A stretch of 60,604 nucleotides of DNA from Neotamlana sedimentorum. Its GTDB lineage: Bacteria > Bacteroidota > Bacteroidia > Flavobacteriales > Flavobacteriaceae. The first letter of the stretch is position 1, and each line of letters starts with the position of its first letter. The stretch spans positions 1 to 60,604 of the forward strand of contig NZ_JTDW01000016.1 in the NCBI RefSeq assembly GCF_000943565.1, read 5' to 3'. The position numbers were made by a program, and so were the translations under genes. The notes under the pieces were generated by a model. That model was not told the DNA's origin and did no database searches. It saw only the letters and a list, made by a program, of their open reading frames with translations. Of this stretch, positions 25,341-34,402 are shown one piece after another.

Positions 25341-26579
25341 ATGATTTCAAAAGACCATATTATAAAACGTTTTATAAGTTACGTTACTGTTGATACCGAA
25401 TCTGACCCAACATCGAACACAACACCAAGCACCGAAAAACAATGGGATTTAGCAAATAAACTTGTTGAAGAACTTAAAACTATTGGCATGCAAGATGTCG
25501 AGATTGATGAGAACGCCTACATCATGGCAACCTTACCAAGTAACGTGGAACACGAGGTACCAACCATTGGTTTTATTTCTCATTTTGATACGTCTCCAGA
25601 TTTTACCGGAGCCAACGTAAATCCTCAAATTATTGAAAAATACGATGGCAAAGACATTGTTTTAAATGAAACTGAAAACATTATTTTATCGCCAGATTAT
25701 TTTGAAGATTTATTACAATACAAAGGTCAAACTATAATTACAACCGACGGCACTACCCTTTTAGGTGCCGATGATAAAGCTGGAATTTGTGAAATAATTT
25801 CGGCTATGGAATACTTAATTAATCACCCTGAAATAAAACACGGAAAAATTAGAGTTGGCTTTACACCAGATGAAGAAATTGGTCGTGGTGCTCATAAATT
25901 TGATGTTAAAAAATTTGGAGCCGATTGGGCATACACTATGGATGGCAGCCAAATTGGCGAATTAGAATACGAAAACTTTAACGCTGCTGGCGCTGTGGTA
26001 ACTGTAAAAGGAAAAATTGTTCATCCAGGTTATGCCAAAGATAAATTAGTAAACTCCATGTACATTGCCCAAGAATTTATTAATTCTTTACCTCGCATTG
26101 AAACTCCAGAACATACCGAAGATTATCAAGGTTTTTTCCACTTACATAATATTAACGGTAATGTTGAAGAAACTACATTGCATTATATAATTCGCGACCA
26201 CGATAAAATGCATTTCGAGGCTAGAAAAGAAGTTATGGTAAAACTTACCAACGAACTAAACTTGCAATACGGTAAAGAAGTTATTGAAACCGTTATTACA
26301 GATCAATATTTTAATATGAAGGAAAAAATTGAGCCTGTTATGCATATTGTTGATATTGCCGAAGAAGCCATGAAGCAAATAGATATAGAACCTATAATAA
26401 AACCTATTCGTGGCGGTACCGATGGTTCTCAACTAAGTTATATGGGTTTACCATGCCCTAATATTTTTGCTGGCGGACATAATTTTCATGGACGTTACGA
26501 ATATGTTCCGGTAGAGAGTATGATTAAAGCCGCCGAAGTTATTTGTAAAATTGCAGAGTTGACTGCAGTTAAAGCATAA
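25341..26579 (+). CDS. pepT: Peptidase T (tripeptidase)
   Basis: 412 residues, full length. Zinc aminopeptidase of the M20B family that releases the N-terminal residue of tripeptides in the cytosol. Seen are [13 protein letters not shown] (metal His and Asp), [13 protein letters not shown] (bridging Asp), [15 protein letters not shown] (catalytic Glu pair), [35 protein letters not shown] and the C-terminal [13 protein letters not shown] with the last zinc His. The YdeI-like gene begins 8 bp downstream, likely in the same transcript. Confidence 0.96.
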   Translation: MISKDHIIKRFISYVTVDTESDPTSNTTPSTEKQWDLANKLVEELKTIGMQDVEIDENAYIMATLPSNVEHEVPTIGFISHFDTSPDFTGANVNPQIIEKYDGKDIVLNETENIILSPDYFEDLLQYKGQTIITTDGTTLLGADDKAGICEIISAMEYLINHPEIKHGKIRVGFTPDEEIGRGAHKFDVKKFGADWAYTMDGSQIGELEYENFNAAGAVVTVKGKIVHPGYAKDKLVNSMYIAQEFINSLPRIETPEHTEDYQGFFHLHNINGNVEETTLHYIIRDHDKMHFEARKEVMVKLTNELNLQYGKEVIETVITDQYFNMKEKIEPVMHIVDIAEEAMKQIDIEPIIKPIRGGTDGSQLSYMGLPCPNIFAGGHNFHGRYEYVPVESMIKAAEVICKIAELTAVKA

Positions 26580-26587
26580 TATTCAAT

Positions 26588-27187
26588 ATGAAAAAGCCAA
26601 CATCTATAGAGGAATACATAGAAAGTCATCCTAACTTCTCTGAAGCATTAACGTTTTTAAGAAACCTTATTTTATCTACAGAAATTGAAGAAACCATTAA
26701 ATGGAATGCTCCTGTTTATACTGTAAATGGTAAGAATGTTATTGGCTTAGGCGCCTTTAAAAACCATTTTGGTATTTGGTTTTTTAATGGTGTGTTTTTA
26801 AAAGACGAATCTAAAATTTTGGTTAATGCGCAAGAAAACAAAACAAAAGCATTACGACAAATGCGTTTTGAAACCTTTGAAGACATTAACAAAAACATTG
26901 TTCTGGCTTATGTTAAAGAAGCTATTGAAAACCAAAAATTAGGTAAAGAAATTAAACCCGAGCGCAAAGGTAAAACCGTAACTATTCCTAATGAATTAAA
27001 AACCGAATTAACCAATAACGACAAGCTAAACGCTGCATTTAAAAACTTAACTCCTGGTAAACAGCGAGAATACTGCGAATATATAAAAAGTGCTAAACGT
27101 GAAGCTACCAAACAAACACGGTTAGAAAAAATAAAACCTATGATATTAAATAACATAGGTTTACATGATAAATACAAAAATTGCTAA
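26588..27187 (+). CDS. YdeI/OmdA-like protein with DUF1801 domain
   Basis: 199 residues. The N-terminal part (about 1-115) is a DUF1801 domain (EEYIESHPNFSEALTFLRNLIL, TIKWNAPVYTV), an iron-chaperone-like fold. The C-terminal part (about 135-199) is the YdeI/OmdA helical segment (LTPGKQREYCEYIKSAKREATKQTRLEKI). Cytosolic; in other bacteria the family is linked to stress tolerance and bacteriocin protection, but no activity is established here. It converges on proB with 5 bp between the stops. Confidence 0.88.
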   Translation: MKKPTSIEEYIESHPNFSEALTFLRNLILSTEIEETIKWNAPVYTVNGKNVIGLGAFKNHFGIWFFNGVFLKDESKILVNAQENKTKALRQMRFETFEDINKNIVLAYVKEAIENQKLGKEIKPERKGKTVTIPNELKTELTNNDKLNAAFKNLTPGKQREYCEYIKSAKREATKQTRLEKIKPMILNNIGLHDKYKNC

Positions 27188-27192
27188 AGCAG

Positions 27193-27963
27193 CTATAAAG
27201 CTACTTTTGTACCAATAGATTTTCCTTCGATAATATCAATAATCGTATTAGGGTTTTTACCATTTGCTATAAATGTTGGAATATTTTTAGCTGCAGTTTT
27301 TTGTGCAAAACCTAATTTTGATCCCATACCACCGCGACCTTCACCTTCGGTTTTACCACCGTCCTTAATGTATTTAGCAAGATTTTCGCTTGGATTAACC
27401 GTTCTAATTACATCGCTATCAGCTTCTTCTGGGTGTCCATCGTAAAGCCCATCAATATCAGTTAAAATAATTAATTTATCAGCATTAATTAATTCTGCAA
27501 TTAAACTAGCTAGCTCATCGTTATCGGAAAACATTGATGATGACACAGAAACCGCATCATCTTCATTAGCTACAGGAATTACTCCTTCCGAGAGTAAACC
27601 TTCGTAACAACTTCTCATATTTTCGCGATGCACCCCTGCTTTAAAATCGTTTTTTGTTGGTAAAACTTGGGCACACTTCATACCGTAATCGTGAAAAATG
27701 CCATAGTAAAGTCGCATCATTCTTGGTTGCCCAATTGCAGAATAAACTTGTCTGCGTTGTGTTCTATCTTCAATATTAGATTTCCCTAACACTTCTTTTC
27801 CGGCAATTACAGAACCCGATGATACTAAAATACAAATAATATCGCGCTCGTAAAGTTCTGCAATTTGCTTAACCAAGCCTACCAAAACAGGTTTTATAAT
27901 TCGGTTATCTTTATTGGTCATTACATTAGTACCAACTTTTATTACTATTCTTTCTTTGTACAT
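27193..27963 (-). CDS. proB: Glutamate 5-kinase, short form
   Basis: 256 residues from the ATG at 27963. An earlier ATG at 27981 lies inside proC and the family begins at the RIVIKVGTNVM strand. Phosphorylates glutamate for proline synthesis. Seen are VKVGTNVM, ILVSSGSVIAGKE, NEDDAVS, FSDNDELASLIA, LTDIDGLYD and GRGGMGSKLGFA. The C-terminal PUA domain is absent. It starts 1 bp after proC ends, so the two are coupled. proA, usually next in the order, is not in this window. Confidence 0.93.
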   Translation of the reverse strand: MYKERIVIKVGTNVMTNKDNRIIKPVLVGLVKQIAELYERDIICILVSSGSVIAGKEVLGKSNIEDRTQRRQVYSAIGQPRMMRLYYGIFHDYGMKCAQVLPTKNDFKAGVHRENMRSCYEGLLSEGVIPVANEDDAVSVSSSMFSDNDELASLIAELINADKLIILTDIDGLYDGHPEEADSDVIRTVNPSENLAKYIKDGGKTEGEGRGGMGSKLGFAQKTAAKNIPTFIANGKNPNTIIDIIEGKSIGTKVAL

Positions 27964-27964
27964 T

Positions 27965-28771
27965 TTAATGTGCTTTACCAAGTTCTACCGCCCTATGAAA
28001 TGCAGCAAAAGCAGCTTCTTTTATTAATTCATTTATATTATTATCTTCCATAGAATCTAAGGCTGCTCGCGTTGTTCCTCCTTTTGAGGCCACACGTTCC
28101 ATCCAAGAATTTGGCGATAAGTTCGATTGCTTAAAAAGCTCGACGGCACCAGAAAAGGTCTGACTCACCAAAATAGTAGATTCGTTTTTAGAAAAGCCCA
28201 TTTGCATAGCGGCTTCCATCATACTTTGCATAAAGTAAAACACGTATGCTGGCCCACTACCACTAATTCCTGTGGAAGCATCAATACGTTCTTCGTTACT
28301 AACTTGCAACGACTTTCCTGTGGTATCTAATAAGCTTTCTACAGTTAACATTTCTATTCGTGAAACTTCTGGAGACACAACATATGAGGTTAACCCTCTA
28401 CCTATTTTTGCCGGTAAATTAGGCATTGCTCTTACTATTTTTTGTAAACCGGTATGTTCTTTTATTGAAGCTATAGTTACACCTGCCATTATGGATATTA
28501 CTATTTGTTGGCTATTTACCATAGGCTTTATTGTTTTAAATAAAGCTTCGGCATGATACGGTTTTACCGCTAAAAAAATAATGTCTGCTTCGGGTACGCA
28601 ATCTTTTAAATCGCTAAAAGCATCAAAATGCTCCATTTGATTTAGCGCTTCTAATTTTTCTTCAGATTTATCTAAAACCATAATATTCTTGCGCTTAAGA
28701 AGTTTTGATTTAGACATGCCTTCGGCATACGTAAGCCCCATGTTTCCTGCTCCAATTACTAATACTTTCAT
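27965..28771 (-). CDS. proC: Pyrroline-5-carboxylate reductase
   Basis: 268 residues, full length. NAD(P)H-dependent reduction of pyrroline-5-carboxylate to proline, the last step of the pathway. Seen are the Rossmann GAGNMGLTYAEGM, FLAVKPYHAE, SIMAGVTIASI, VRAMPNLPAKIGRG, GISGSGPAYVFYFMQ and the C-terminal SKGGTTRAALDSM, all family signatures. First gene of a proC-proB unit. Confidence 0.97.
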   Translation of the reverse strand: MKVLVIGAGNMGLTYAEGMSKSKLLKRKNIMVLDKSEEKLEALNQMEHFDAFSDLKDCVPEADIIFLAVKPYHAEALFKTIKPMVNSQQIVISIMAGVTIASIKEHTGLQKIVRAMPNLPAKIGRGLTSYVVSPEVSRIEMLTVESLLDTTGKSLQVSNEERIDASTGISGSGPAYVFYFMQSMMEAAMQMGFSKNESTILVSQTFSGAVELFKQSNLSPNSWMERVASKGGTTRAALDSMEDNNINELIKEAAFAAFHRAVELGKAH

Positions 28772-28795
28772 GTAATAAATTTTCTTTTTATTTGT

Positions 28796-28987
28796 TTATA
28801 TAAACAACATACAACCCTTAGTGTCCTTTACCTCGCCGTAATACGTTTCGCGATATTTATGTAAGGTTTTAATAGGCCAACCAAATAGATACCTTTTAAT
28901 ACTGGTAACTTTTGTGGTTAATTCACCCATTTGGATAGTATGTATTTTTTGATAAGTTGTGTTTCGTTTTACACTAATAATTTTCAT
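28796..28987 (-). CDS. Small hypothetical protein
   Basis: 63 residues, basic, no signal peptide or membrane helix. It has the sequence KIISVKRNTTYQKIHTIQ at the start and GEVKDTKGCMLFI at the end. Not recognised. It lies between the GNAT acetyltransferase and proC on the same strand (30 and 24 bp gaps), so it could be a co-transcribed small protein. Its length and placement favour a real gene, but coding evidence is weak. Confidence 0.45.
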   Translation of the reverse strand: MKIISVKRNTTYQKIHTIQMGELTTKVTSIKRYLFGWPIKTLHKYRETYYGEVKDTKGCMLFI

Positions 28988-29017
28988 ATTTTATATTTTA
29001 AATTCGTTTAAAATGGA

Positions 29018-29455
29018 TTAACGGATTAATCGCATTTCGATATTTCGTTTTTCAAATCCGTGTTTTTCAAAAAGTTTAATGGCCGGATTTTTAGCATTTA
29101 TATGAATGGCTATATCGCCTTTACAATAACATTTGGCATGATTTAATAAATGCGCACCAATTCCTTTATCTCGTTCTTCTTCTTTTACTGCTATATAAAC
29201 CAAAATATTTTCAGGTATATACTCATTCATTCCGGTTTTATTAATTACAATCGCTGCTATTATTTCATTTGCTTTTTCCAATACAAAAACATATCCGCCT
29301 AAACCAGAAATTTCTTTGGTTGCATACAAAATCGACTTTTTTATGGCTCGTTTTGTATCTCGAAATTCTCCAGAATGAACATACAGGAAATTTGTTAAAC
29401 GATTAATATTATTAAACGATAGCTTCGAAAAAGCATCGAAGGTTTTAATAGTCAT
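29018..29455 (-). CDS. GNAT family N-acetyltransferase
   Basis: 145 residues. An acetyl-CoA-dependent acyltransferase fold; seen are the strand VFVLEKANEIIAAIVINKTG, the acetyl-CoA-binding motif VKEEERDKGIGAHLLNHA (R-x-x-G-x-G) and the C-terminal NPAIKLFEKHGFEKRNIEMRL. Substrate unknown. A 240-bp leader containing a promoter-like element and a terminator-like hairpin lies upstream. Confidence 0.85.
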   Translation of the reverse strand: MTIKTFDAFSKLSFNNINRLTNFLYVHSGEFRDTKRAIKKSILYATKEISGLGGYVFVLEKANEIIAAIVINKTGMNEYIPENILVYIAVKEEERDKGIGAHLLNHAKCYCKGDIAIHINAKNPAIKLFEKHGFEKRNIEMRLIR

Positions 29456-29520
29456 ATTAAACTAATAACCAACAAGTAACCCAATAAAAGATTTTGTCGA
29501 TTTATTTAAAAAAAATTGAA

Positions 29521-29560
29521 TAAAAAAGAATACCACCAACAGCTAATTGCATTGGTAGTA
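29521..29560 (-). terminator. Terminator-like hairpin before the GNAT gene
   Basis: On the minus strand TACTACCAAT pairs with GTTGGTGGTA (two wobbles), followed by TTCTTTTTTA. It would end a transcript starting near 29696. Confidence 0.55.
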
Positions 29561-29696
29561 AACACAGTAAATAGCAGTTAGAAAAAAAAGGTAATTATAA
29601 GGTAGGAGGAATGAATTTGTCAGACTGTGTTCTAAACACTAAAAAGTTAAAATTAAAGATTCTTTTGTTTTGCTTTTCATGCAATTTTATTCCCAT
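29521..29696 (-). ncRNA. Candidate small RNA, about 175 nt
   Basis: Bounded by the promoter element at 29701-29708 and the hairpin plus T-run at 29521-29560, in a 556-bp gap without a recognisable gene. It contains a C-rich CATTCCTCCTACC stretch that resembles an anti-Shine-Dalgarno sequence. A 33-codon frame (29595-29696) begins exactly at the predicted start. It could instead be a long attenuated leader of the GNAT gene. The rest of the gap, to 30011, holds only short frames. Confidence 0.35.
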
Positions 29697-29700
29697 AGTG

Positions 29701-29708
29701 CAAATTTA
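29701..29708 (-). promoter_or_regulatory. Strong promoter, TTTG-N20-TAAATTTG
   Basis: Perfect -7 element on the minus strand, with TTTG 20 bp upstream as the -33 element. This is the best promoter match in the window. Confidence 0.6.
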
Positions 29709-30011
29709 CTAAACATGTTGGTCAATTTCAAATTAGTGATGTTAAGATAAACCCAATTTAATTACAAGTTATTTATAAACGTTAAAAGCTATGTTAACTA
29801 AGGCCTAACAAAAATCAATTTATTAGCTATCCTTTTTTAATTTTTATGTTTTGTACTTGCACATCCGTTGTTATTTTTAATCTCTAGCCCAGTTAACATT
29901 TTAACCATGCCTACATTTTTCGGTTGTATTTGATTCTCATGGATATAAAATTAAAGAGAATATTTAGGCTTGAATAGAAATCTTATAATTAATCAATCAG
30001 TACTTATAACC

Positions 30012-30782
30012 TCATATTGCATTGGAAGTGAGTTTGTTTTTAATTGTTGTTGGAATTATATTATCTAAAAACATAAATAGCTTGTTCATAGTTCCAGGAA
30101 TGACGACTTCTTTCTTGGCAAGAAATTTTTGAAGTGTCTCTTTGGCTGCAATCTCAGGATTTAGTATCGAGGTTCTAGACAGCTTACCAAGCTTTCGATT
30201 TTGTATACATAAACTAGTTGTTGTATTCATACCGCCAGGACATACTATTGAAACCCAAATACCGTACTTACCTATTTCTTTTCTTAAGCTTTTTGAAAAA
30301 GATAGTAAATATGCTTTTGTGCCTCCATAAACCTGTTTTTTTGGTAAATGAAAAAAACTGGCCATACTACTTACATTTAAAATTCCCGATGGAGCATTAG
30401 TTTTAAGATCCTCAAAAAACAATTTTGTAAGAAGCGTTGGCGCTGCAATATTTACACTGATTTGGGTTAAAAAATAGTCTTCATCTAAATCTTCAAAGAC
30501 CCCCCTGCTCAAAACGCCAGCATTATTGATTAAATATTTAATTGACACTCCTGCTGCCTTAACTTTTTTATACAGGCTATGACAACTCTGTTTTGTACTT
30601 AAATTAATTTCAAATGTAATAGCCTCTATATTAAAGTTCATTTTTAAAAAACAACCTAACTCATGCAATCCAGAACTTGGTAATGCAACCATAACAAGAT
30701 TCATTCCTCTATTTGCACATTCAATGGCAAGCGATTTACCAAAACCTGTGCTTGCGCCTGTTATTAAAGTAAAAGTCTTCAT
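30012..30782 (-). CDS. Short-chain dehydrogenase/reductase
   Basis: 256 residues, classical SDR of about 250 residues. Seen are the NADP-binding TGASTGFGKSLA, INNAGVLSRG, the catalytic Ser in LNVSSMAS and YGGTKAYL with the YxxxK pair, and CPGGMNT. The DHRS7-like arrangement suggests a lipid or steroid-type carbonyl reductase, with substrate unknown. It is the last gene of the four-gene operon, and its ATG overlaps the epimerase stop (ATGA). Confidence 0.93.
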   Translation of the reverse strand: MKTFTLITGASTGFGKSLAIECANRGMNLVMVALPSSGLHELGCFLKMNFNIEAITFEINLSTKQSCHSLYKKVKAAGVSIKYLINNAGVLSRGVFEDLDEDYFLTQISVNIAAPTLLTKLFFEDLKTNAPSGILNVSSMASFFHLPKKQVYGGTKAYLLSFSKSLRKEIGKYGIWVSIVCPGGMNTTTSLCIQNRKLGKLSRTSILNPEIAAKETLQKFLAKKEVVIPGTMNKLFMFLDNIIPTTIKNKLTSNAI

Positions 30783-31765
30783 AAGTCTAAGCTTAAATAC
30801 TTTACGGTTTCCTTAAGTCCTAAATGCAATGGTGTAATTCGATAATTCAAATCCTTTATAGCTTTCCCAGATGAAGAAATACGGTTAACAAATAGAGAAT
30901 CCAATACTTTTGGTGTTACCGATGGGGCTACCTTTATTAAGTCTTGAAACATCGAAGCGAATATAAAAAACACTTTAACAATCCTATAATTCACTTTCAA
31001 AATTTTAATATTACTTCGTGTTAACGTTTTAATTTCTGAAAACAATTTTTTATAACTAATATTATCTCCTCCAATAATATAGTTACCATTGGTTATATTA
31101 GTTTTCATGGCTAACAAATGAGCATTTACAACATCGTTAATATATACATAATTCGACGTGCTTGCCAATCTATTTGGTACTATTAAAAAGTCTTTTTTAG
31201 CGAACATAGTAATAAGCCTATTTACACCATTTGAATATGTTCCCAAGCCCGGTCCGTAAACTTTCGAAACATTTAAAATAAGACATGGTAGCCCTTTTTT
31301 TACATACCGTCTTACAACCTCTTCAGACATACTTTTGGTAAGCTCATAATCATTGGCATATGAGGCCATTCTGGGTTGAGTTTCAACAATTGGTACGCCG
31401 TTATAAGAAGGACCAAATACAGACAAAGTACTTGTATAAACTACCTTTTCTACATGATTTGCCAAGGCTGCTTTTAGTAAATTTTCAGTGCCTAAAACAT
31501 TAGTGTTATAAAAATTATCAATACTTCGACTTTTTAAGTTTGTATAAGCCGCAGTATGCATAACATAAGAGCAATTTTTAATAGCCTTGACTATGGATTC
31601 GTAATCACATATATCTCCCTTGTAGAGATAAATATTTTCATGTTTGGGTATTTTTGAAGAAGACAAATCTCTAACTAAGGCATTAACCTTTATATTTCTT
31701 TCCGCTAAGGCCAAAGCCAATTGACGACCAATATACCCTGTTCCACCAGTAATTAATACTTTCAT
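30779..31765 (-). CDS. NAD-dependent epimerase/dehydratase, extended SDR
   Basis: 328 residues. Extended SDR fold with GGTGYIGRQLA at the N-terminus, HTAAYTNLKSRSIDNFYNTNVLGT, the catalytic STLSVFG and YELTKS (YxxxK), and a C-terminal substrate-binding region. Most like the dihydroflavonol-4-reductase/HpnA-type group, which acts on sugars, sterols or other lipids. It is overlapped by 4 bp at both ends (CPBP stop, SDR start), so it is coupled to its neighbours. Confidence 0.9.
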   Translation of the reverse strand: MKVLITGGTGYIGRQLALALAERNIKVNALVRDLSSSKIPKHENIYLYKGDICDYESIVKAIKNCSYVMHTAAYTNLKSRSIDNFYNTNVLGTENLLKAALANHVEKVVYTSTLSVFGPSYNGVPIVETQPRMASYANDYELTKSMSEEVVRRYVKKGLPCLILNVSKVYGPGLGTYSNGVNRLITMFAKKDFLIVPNRLASTSNYVYINDVVNAHLLAMKTNITNGNYIIGGDNISYKKLFSEIKTLTRSNIKILKVNYRIVKVFFIFASMFQDLIKVAPSVTPKVLDSLFVNRISSSGKAIKDLNYRITPLHLGLKETVKYLSLDL

Positions 31766-32424
31766 AATTGTTTATTTAAAGTTTGATAATAAAAAATGGA
31801 TATTTCATAAACCGCTGAAAGCGTTAAATGTAGTACAAATGCATACCACACACTCCTTGTTTCATAAGTAATTAGACATAAAACAACACCAAATGGAATG
31901 GCTCCTAAAATTTCTTTTTTTGAATCGAATAGATGAATAAAAACATAAGCAATCGTGCAGTAGATAATTGCCAAAACTAGGTCAAATTGTTCCAATAAAG
32001 CAAAGAATAAAACCCCTCTAAAGAAAAATTCGTAACATAGTAAAAACGCAAATCGTATAAAAAAATAACTCCATGCTTCAGAGAAATTGCGATAACTTTC
32101 GCTAAAACTATTCGTACGATTGGCAGAAAACCTCGATATCCATGCGCACAATACCAAAAGAGCTATAAAAGGAATTAAAATTTGTAATCGAGGAATTTTA
32201 ATTACATTGATTAGATAATGAAATTTTGGCACCAATAAATAAAAAAGCACTCCAAAAAGAACAATTCCAAGACTGTGTTTTAAATTTAAAAGTCTAATAC
32301 CATTTGTAACAATTAATGCCCTTTCCAGGTTAACCACCTCTAATCTTTTGTAAACCCAACTTACCAAAAAGTAAGTAAGGAAAATCATGCTAATAAGTAC
32401 CCATAAATTACTAGAATTCATCAT
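31762..32424 (-). CDS. CPBP family intramembrane protease-like protein
   Basis: 220 residues with about seven hydrophobic helices. CPBP (Abi) core motifs are partly present: CYEFFFRG, where the usual EExxxR reads YExxxR, then YVFIHLFDSKKE (F-x-x-x-H-like) and a third-motif His in FVLHLTLSA. The change of the first Glu to Tyr may alter activity. Members are glutamic-type intramembrane endopeptidases, some linked to bacteriocin immunity or protein prenylation. The 4-bp overlaps on both sides place it firmly in the operon. Confidence 0.82.
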   Translation of the reverse strand: MMNSSNLWVLISMIFLTYFLVSWVYKRLEVVNLERALIVTNGIRLLNLKHSLGIVLFGVLFYLLVPKFHYLINVIKIPRLQILIPFIALLVLCAWISRFSANRTNSFSESYRNFSEAWSYFFIRFAFLLCYEFFFRGVLFFALLEQFDLVLAIIYCTIAYVFIHLFDSKKEILGAIPFGVVLCLITYETRSVWYAFVLHLTLSAVYEISIFYYQTLNKQL

Positions 32425-33032
32425 GATTTGACCGGTATTAATGTTACGTTAAATAAACTACTATTTGCTTCTACCTTTACACATTTTCCTTTTTTGTAAT
32501 GAAAAATGTTATATTTTCCATCTAAAAAATCAACCTTATACTTTCCCATACCAAGGGCTTCTACTTTTACCATTTGTTTTATATAATCACAGTAAACAGT
32601 ATTTATATATTTAGGTTCTTTTAAATAAAGCATAACAAGGTTGTCCTGAATAATTTTAAGGCTAAGCTTCTTAGAATGTCCCGAATTTATTTCATGGTAA
32701 TTTTTATTTCTGTAAACAACATCATGATCTGCTTTGATTTTATTATTTACCTTTCTAAATACCGATGAATACACCAAAATACCGTTTTTATAAATGGACG
32801 TTTCTTCTCCCTTAATACAAAACTTTAATATATATTTAATATTAATATGACTTTCTAAAGAATAAATTTCTGAATCATTTTTTATAATAGAACTAATACT
32901 TATTGTTCCAATAACAGTTTGATTTCGAACAATATTGTAAGTAATATTTTTCAATGGTTTAGCCTCCTTAGTAAAAGAGGTCGCCACTATAAACAAAGTT
33001 ATTAGCATCACCGATTTTAAAGCTCGACGCAT
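32421..33032 (-). CDS. DUF6134 family exported protein
   Basis: 203 residues from the ATG at 33032, which begins a signal peptide (RALKSVMLITLFIVATS). The frame is open to 33110 and a start there cannot be excluded. The mature part is beta-rich, with ITYNIVRNQTVIGTISIS and a tail YNIFHYKKGKCVKVEANSSLFNVTLIPV typical of DUF6134. Periplasmic protein of unknown function, first in the operon with CPBP, epimerase and SDR. Confidence 0.78.
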   Translation of the reverse strand: MRRALKSVMLITLFIVATSFTKEAKPLKNITYNIVRNQTVIGTISISSIIKNDSEIYSLESHINIKYILKFCIKGEETSIYKNGILVYSSVFRKVNNKIKADHDVVYRNKNYHEINSGHSKKLSLKIIQDNLVMLYLKEPKYINTVYCDYIKQMVKVEALGMGKYKVDFLDGKYNIFHYKKGKCVKVEANSSLFNVTLIPVKS

Positions 33033-33192
33033 TACCAAAACTAACTTTTTAGAATAGTTAGACTTTTTGTTTATTTTCCTTAAAATATATAAAATTAACA
33101 TCGGTATCATGCCTCATATTTTTTAGAATTATTTGTTAATTGCTAAATTATTAACACAATTAACAACCAATATCCAATATGGTCTAAGATGC

Positions 33193-33218
33193 AATAATCC
33201 GGACGTCCAACGATTATT
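33193..33218. promoter_or_regulatory. Nested palindrome, candidate operator
   Basis: AATAATC (33193-33199) and GATTATT (33212-33218) form an inverted repeat around the perfect palindrome GGACGTCC (33201-33208). It sits between the AraC-type gene stop (33234) and the DUF6134 operon start. No T-run follows on either side, so a protein-binding site is more likely than a terminator. Confidence 0.5.
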
Positions 33219-33233
33219 TCGGACAAAAAAAGA

Positions 33234-34358
33234 CTAAAACTTACTCCTAAAAACTGAAGGCGTTACTGAAGTATATTTTTTAAATGCAGAATAAAATGTA
33301 GATTTGGAATTAAAACCACTTTCCATACCTATTGCAACAATTTTATAATGTTTAAATTCCTTATCAGAAAGTAGTTTTTTAGCATGCTCAATGCGATAGA
33401 AATTTATTAAATCGGTAAAACTTTTATGGCCGTAGGTATTAATTAATTGCGAAAGATGGCTAACGCTCATATCAAGTTCTTCCGCTAACTTGCTTAAACT
33501 TAAAAATGGATCAAGAAATTTTTTTTGAACTATGATGTAATTTTGAATTACCACCAGTTCCTTTATCTGTTTTTTGTTAAACAGATTATGTTTCGTGCTT
33601 TGGTAATTTTTAGTAACTGGTTTCAAATTAAAATTTTGATATGCTATATCATTTCTTATAGAAATTCTGTCATTCAAAATTTTCGTATGAACTAAGCCTT
33701 CATACCCTAACCAATAAATTAAAACAGAATAAAAAAGCTTTAGAGGATCGTAAACCCAAGCACTTCTTGTAAAAAAATAATAAATTAAAGCAACTACCCA
33801 TAAAATCATTAAAATACTTCCAAATTTTAAAATGTTTTTAACCCAGTGTAGATTATAATACAAATCTATTTCAAAGGTTGATTTTTTATTAAAGAAAACT
33901 AATTTTATAATATTATAAAATATAAATATAGAATACATTGCATTTACCATTTCTTCAAACACCATGTAATCAGCAAATACTTTTTCAAAATTTTCAATAA
34001 ATACTATTAACACTAAACGGGTAACTATTTCAATAAAGAAAATAACGTAAGTAAAGCATAAATAATTAGACCTTTTTCCGTTTAGCCTTAAGTAAAATAC
34101 TAGAAAAGCATAAAACATTGGTACAATAAAAAAATGCCATGGTATAGTTAAATAAACATATATAAATGATTTGGAAAAGAAATCTCCATCAAAAATAAAC
34201 TCTCTAAGATTGTTAAGCGACAAACAAAGTACAACTATGTTTAAATATTTAACGGATGGAGTAAACTTGCGTCTTTTAATAAAGACGATTAAATTAAATA
34301 ATAGCCCTTGTATTATGCCAATTAAAATAATATATCTTAAAATTATTTGATAATCCAT
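33234..34358 (-). CDS. Membrane-bound AraC-family regulator
   Basis: 374 residues. The first 230 residues hold about six to seven hydrophobic helices (IILRYIILIGIIQGLLFNLIVF first); the C-terminal 100 residues are an AraC/HTH_18 domain with DPFLSLSKLAEELDMSVSHLSQLIN and KIVAIGMESGFNSKSTFYSAFKKYTSVTPS, including the typical second helix-turn-helix. It should act as a one-component sensor reading a membrane or external signal. It is a paralogue of the next gene, from which it is separated by 44 bp. Confidence 0.9.
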   Translation of the reverse strand: MDYQIILRYIILIGIIQGLLFNLIVFIKRRKFTPSVKYLNIVVLCLSLNNLREFIFDGDFFSKSFIYVYLTIPWHFFIVPMFYAFLVFYLRLNGKRSNYLCFTYVIFFIEIVTRLVLIVFIENFEKVFADYMVFEEMVNAMYSIFIFYNIIKLVFFNKKSTFEIDLYYNLHWVKNILKFGSILMILWVVALIYYFFTRSAWVYDPLKLFYSVLIYWLGYEGLVHTKILNDRISIRNDIAYQNFNLKPVTKNYQSTKHNLFNKKQIKELVVIQNYIIVQKKFLDPFLSLSKLAEELDMSVSHLSQLINTYGHKSFTDLINFYRIEHAKKLLSDKEFKHYKIVAIGMESGFNSKSTFYSAFKKYTSVTPSVFRSKF

Positions 34359-34402
34359 GCTACACTTTTAGTTGAAGTATCATAACGTTAGTTTTTAAGG
34401 TA

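Noticed and set aside
29611-29712. Plus-strand 33-codon frame preceded by AGGAGGA
   Set aside because: The purine run lies directly against the ATG, too close for a ribosome-binding site, and the frame is antisense to the better-supported small RNA candidate.
29837-29908. 23-codon frame (MVKMLTGLEIKNNNGCASTKHKN) downstream of the SDR gene
   Set aside because: Too short, no promoter element seen and no recognised peptide-precursor features; a chance frame is likelier.
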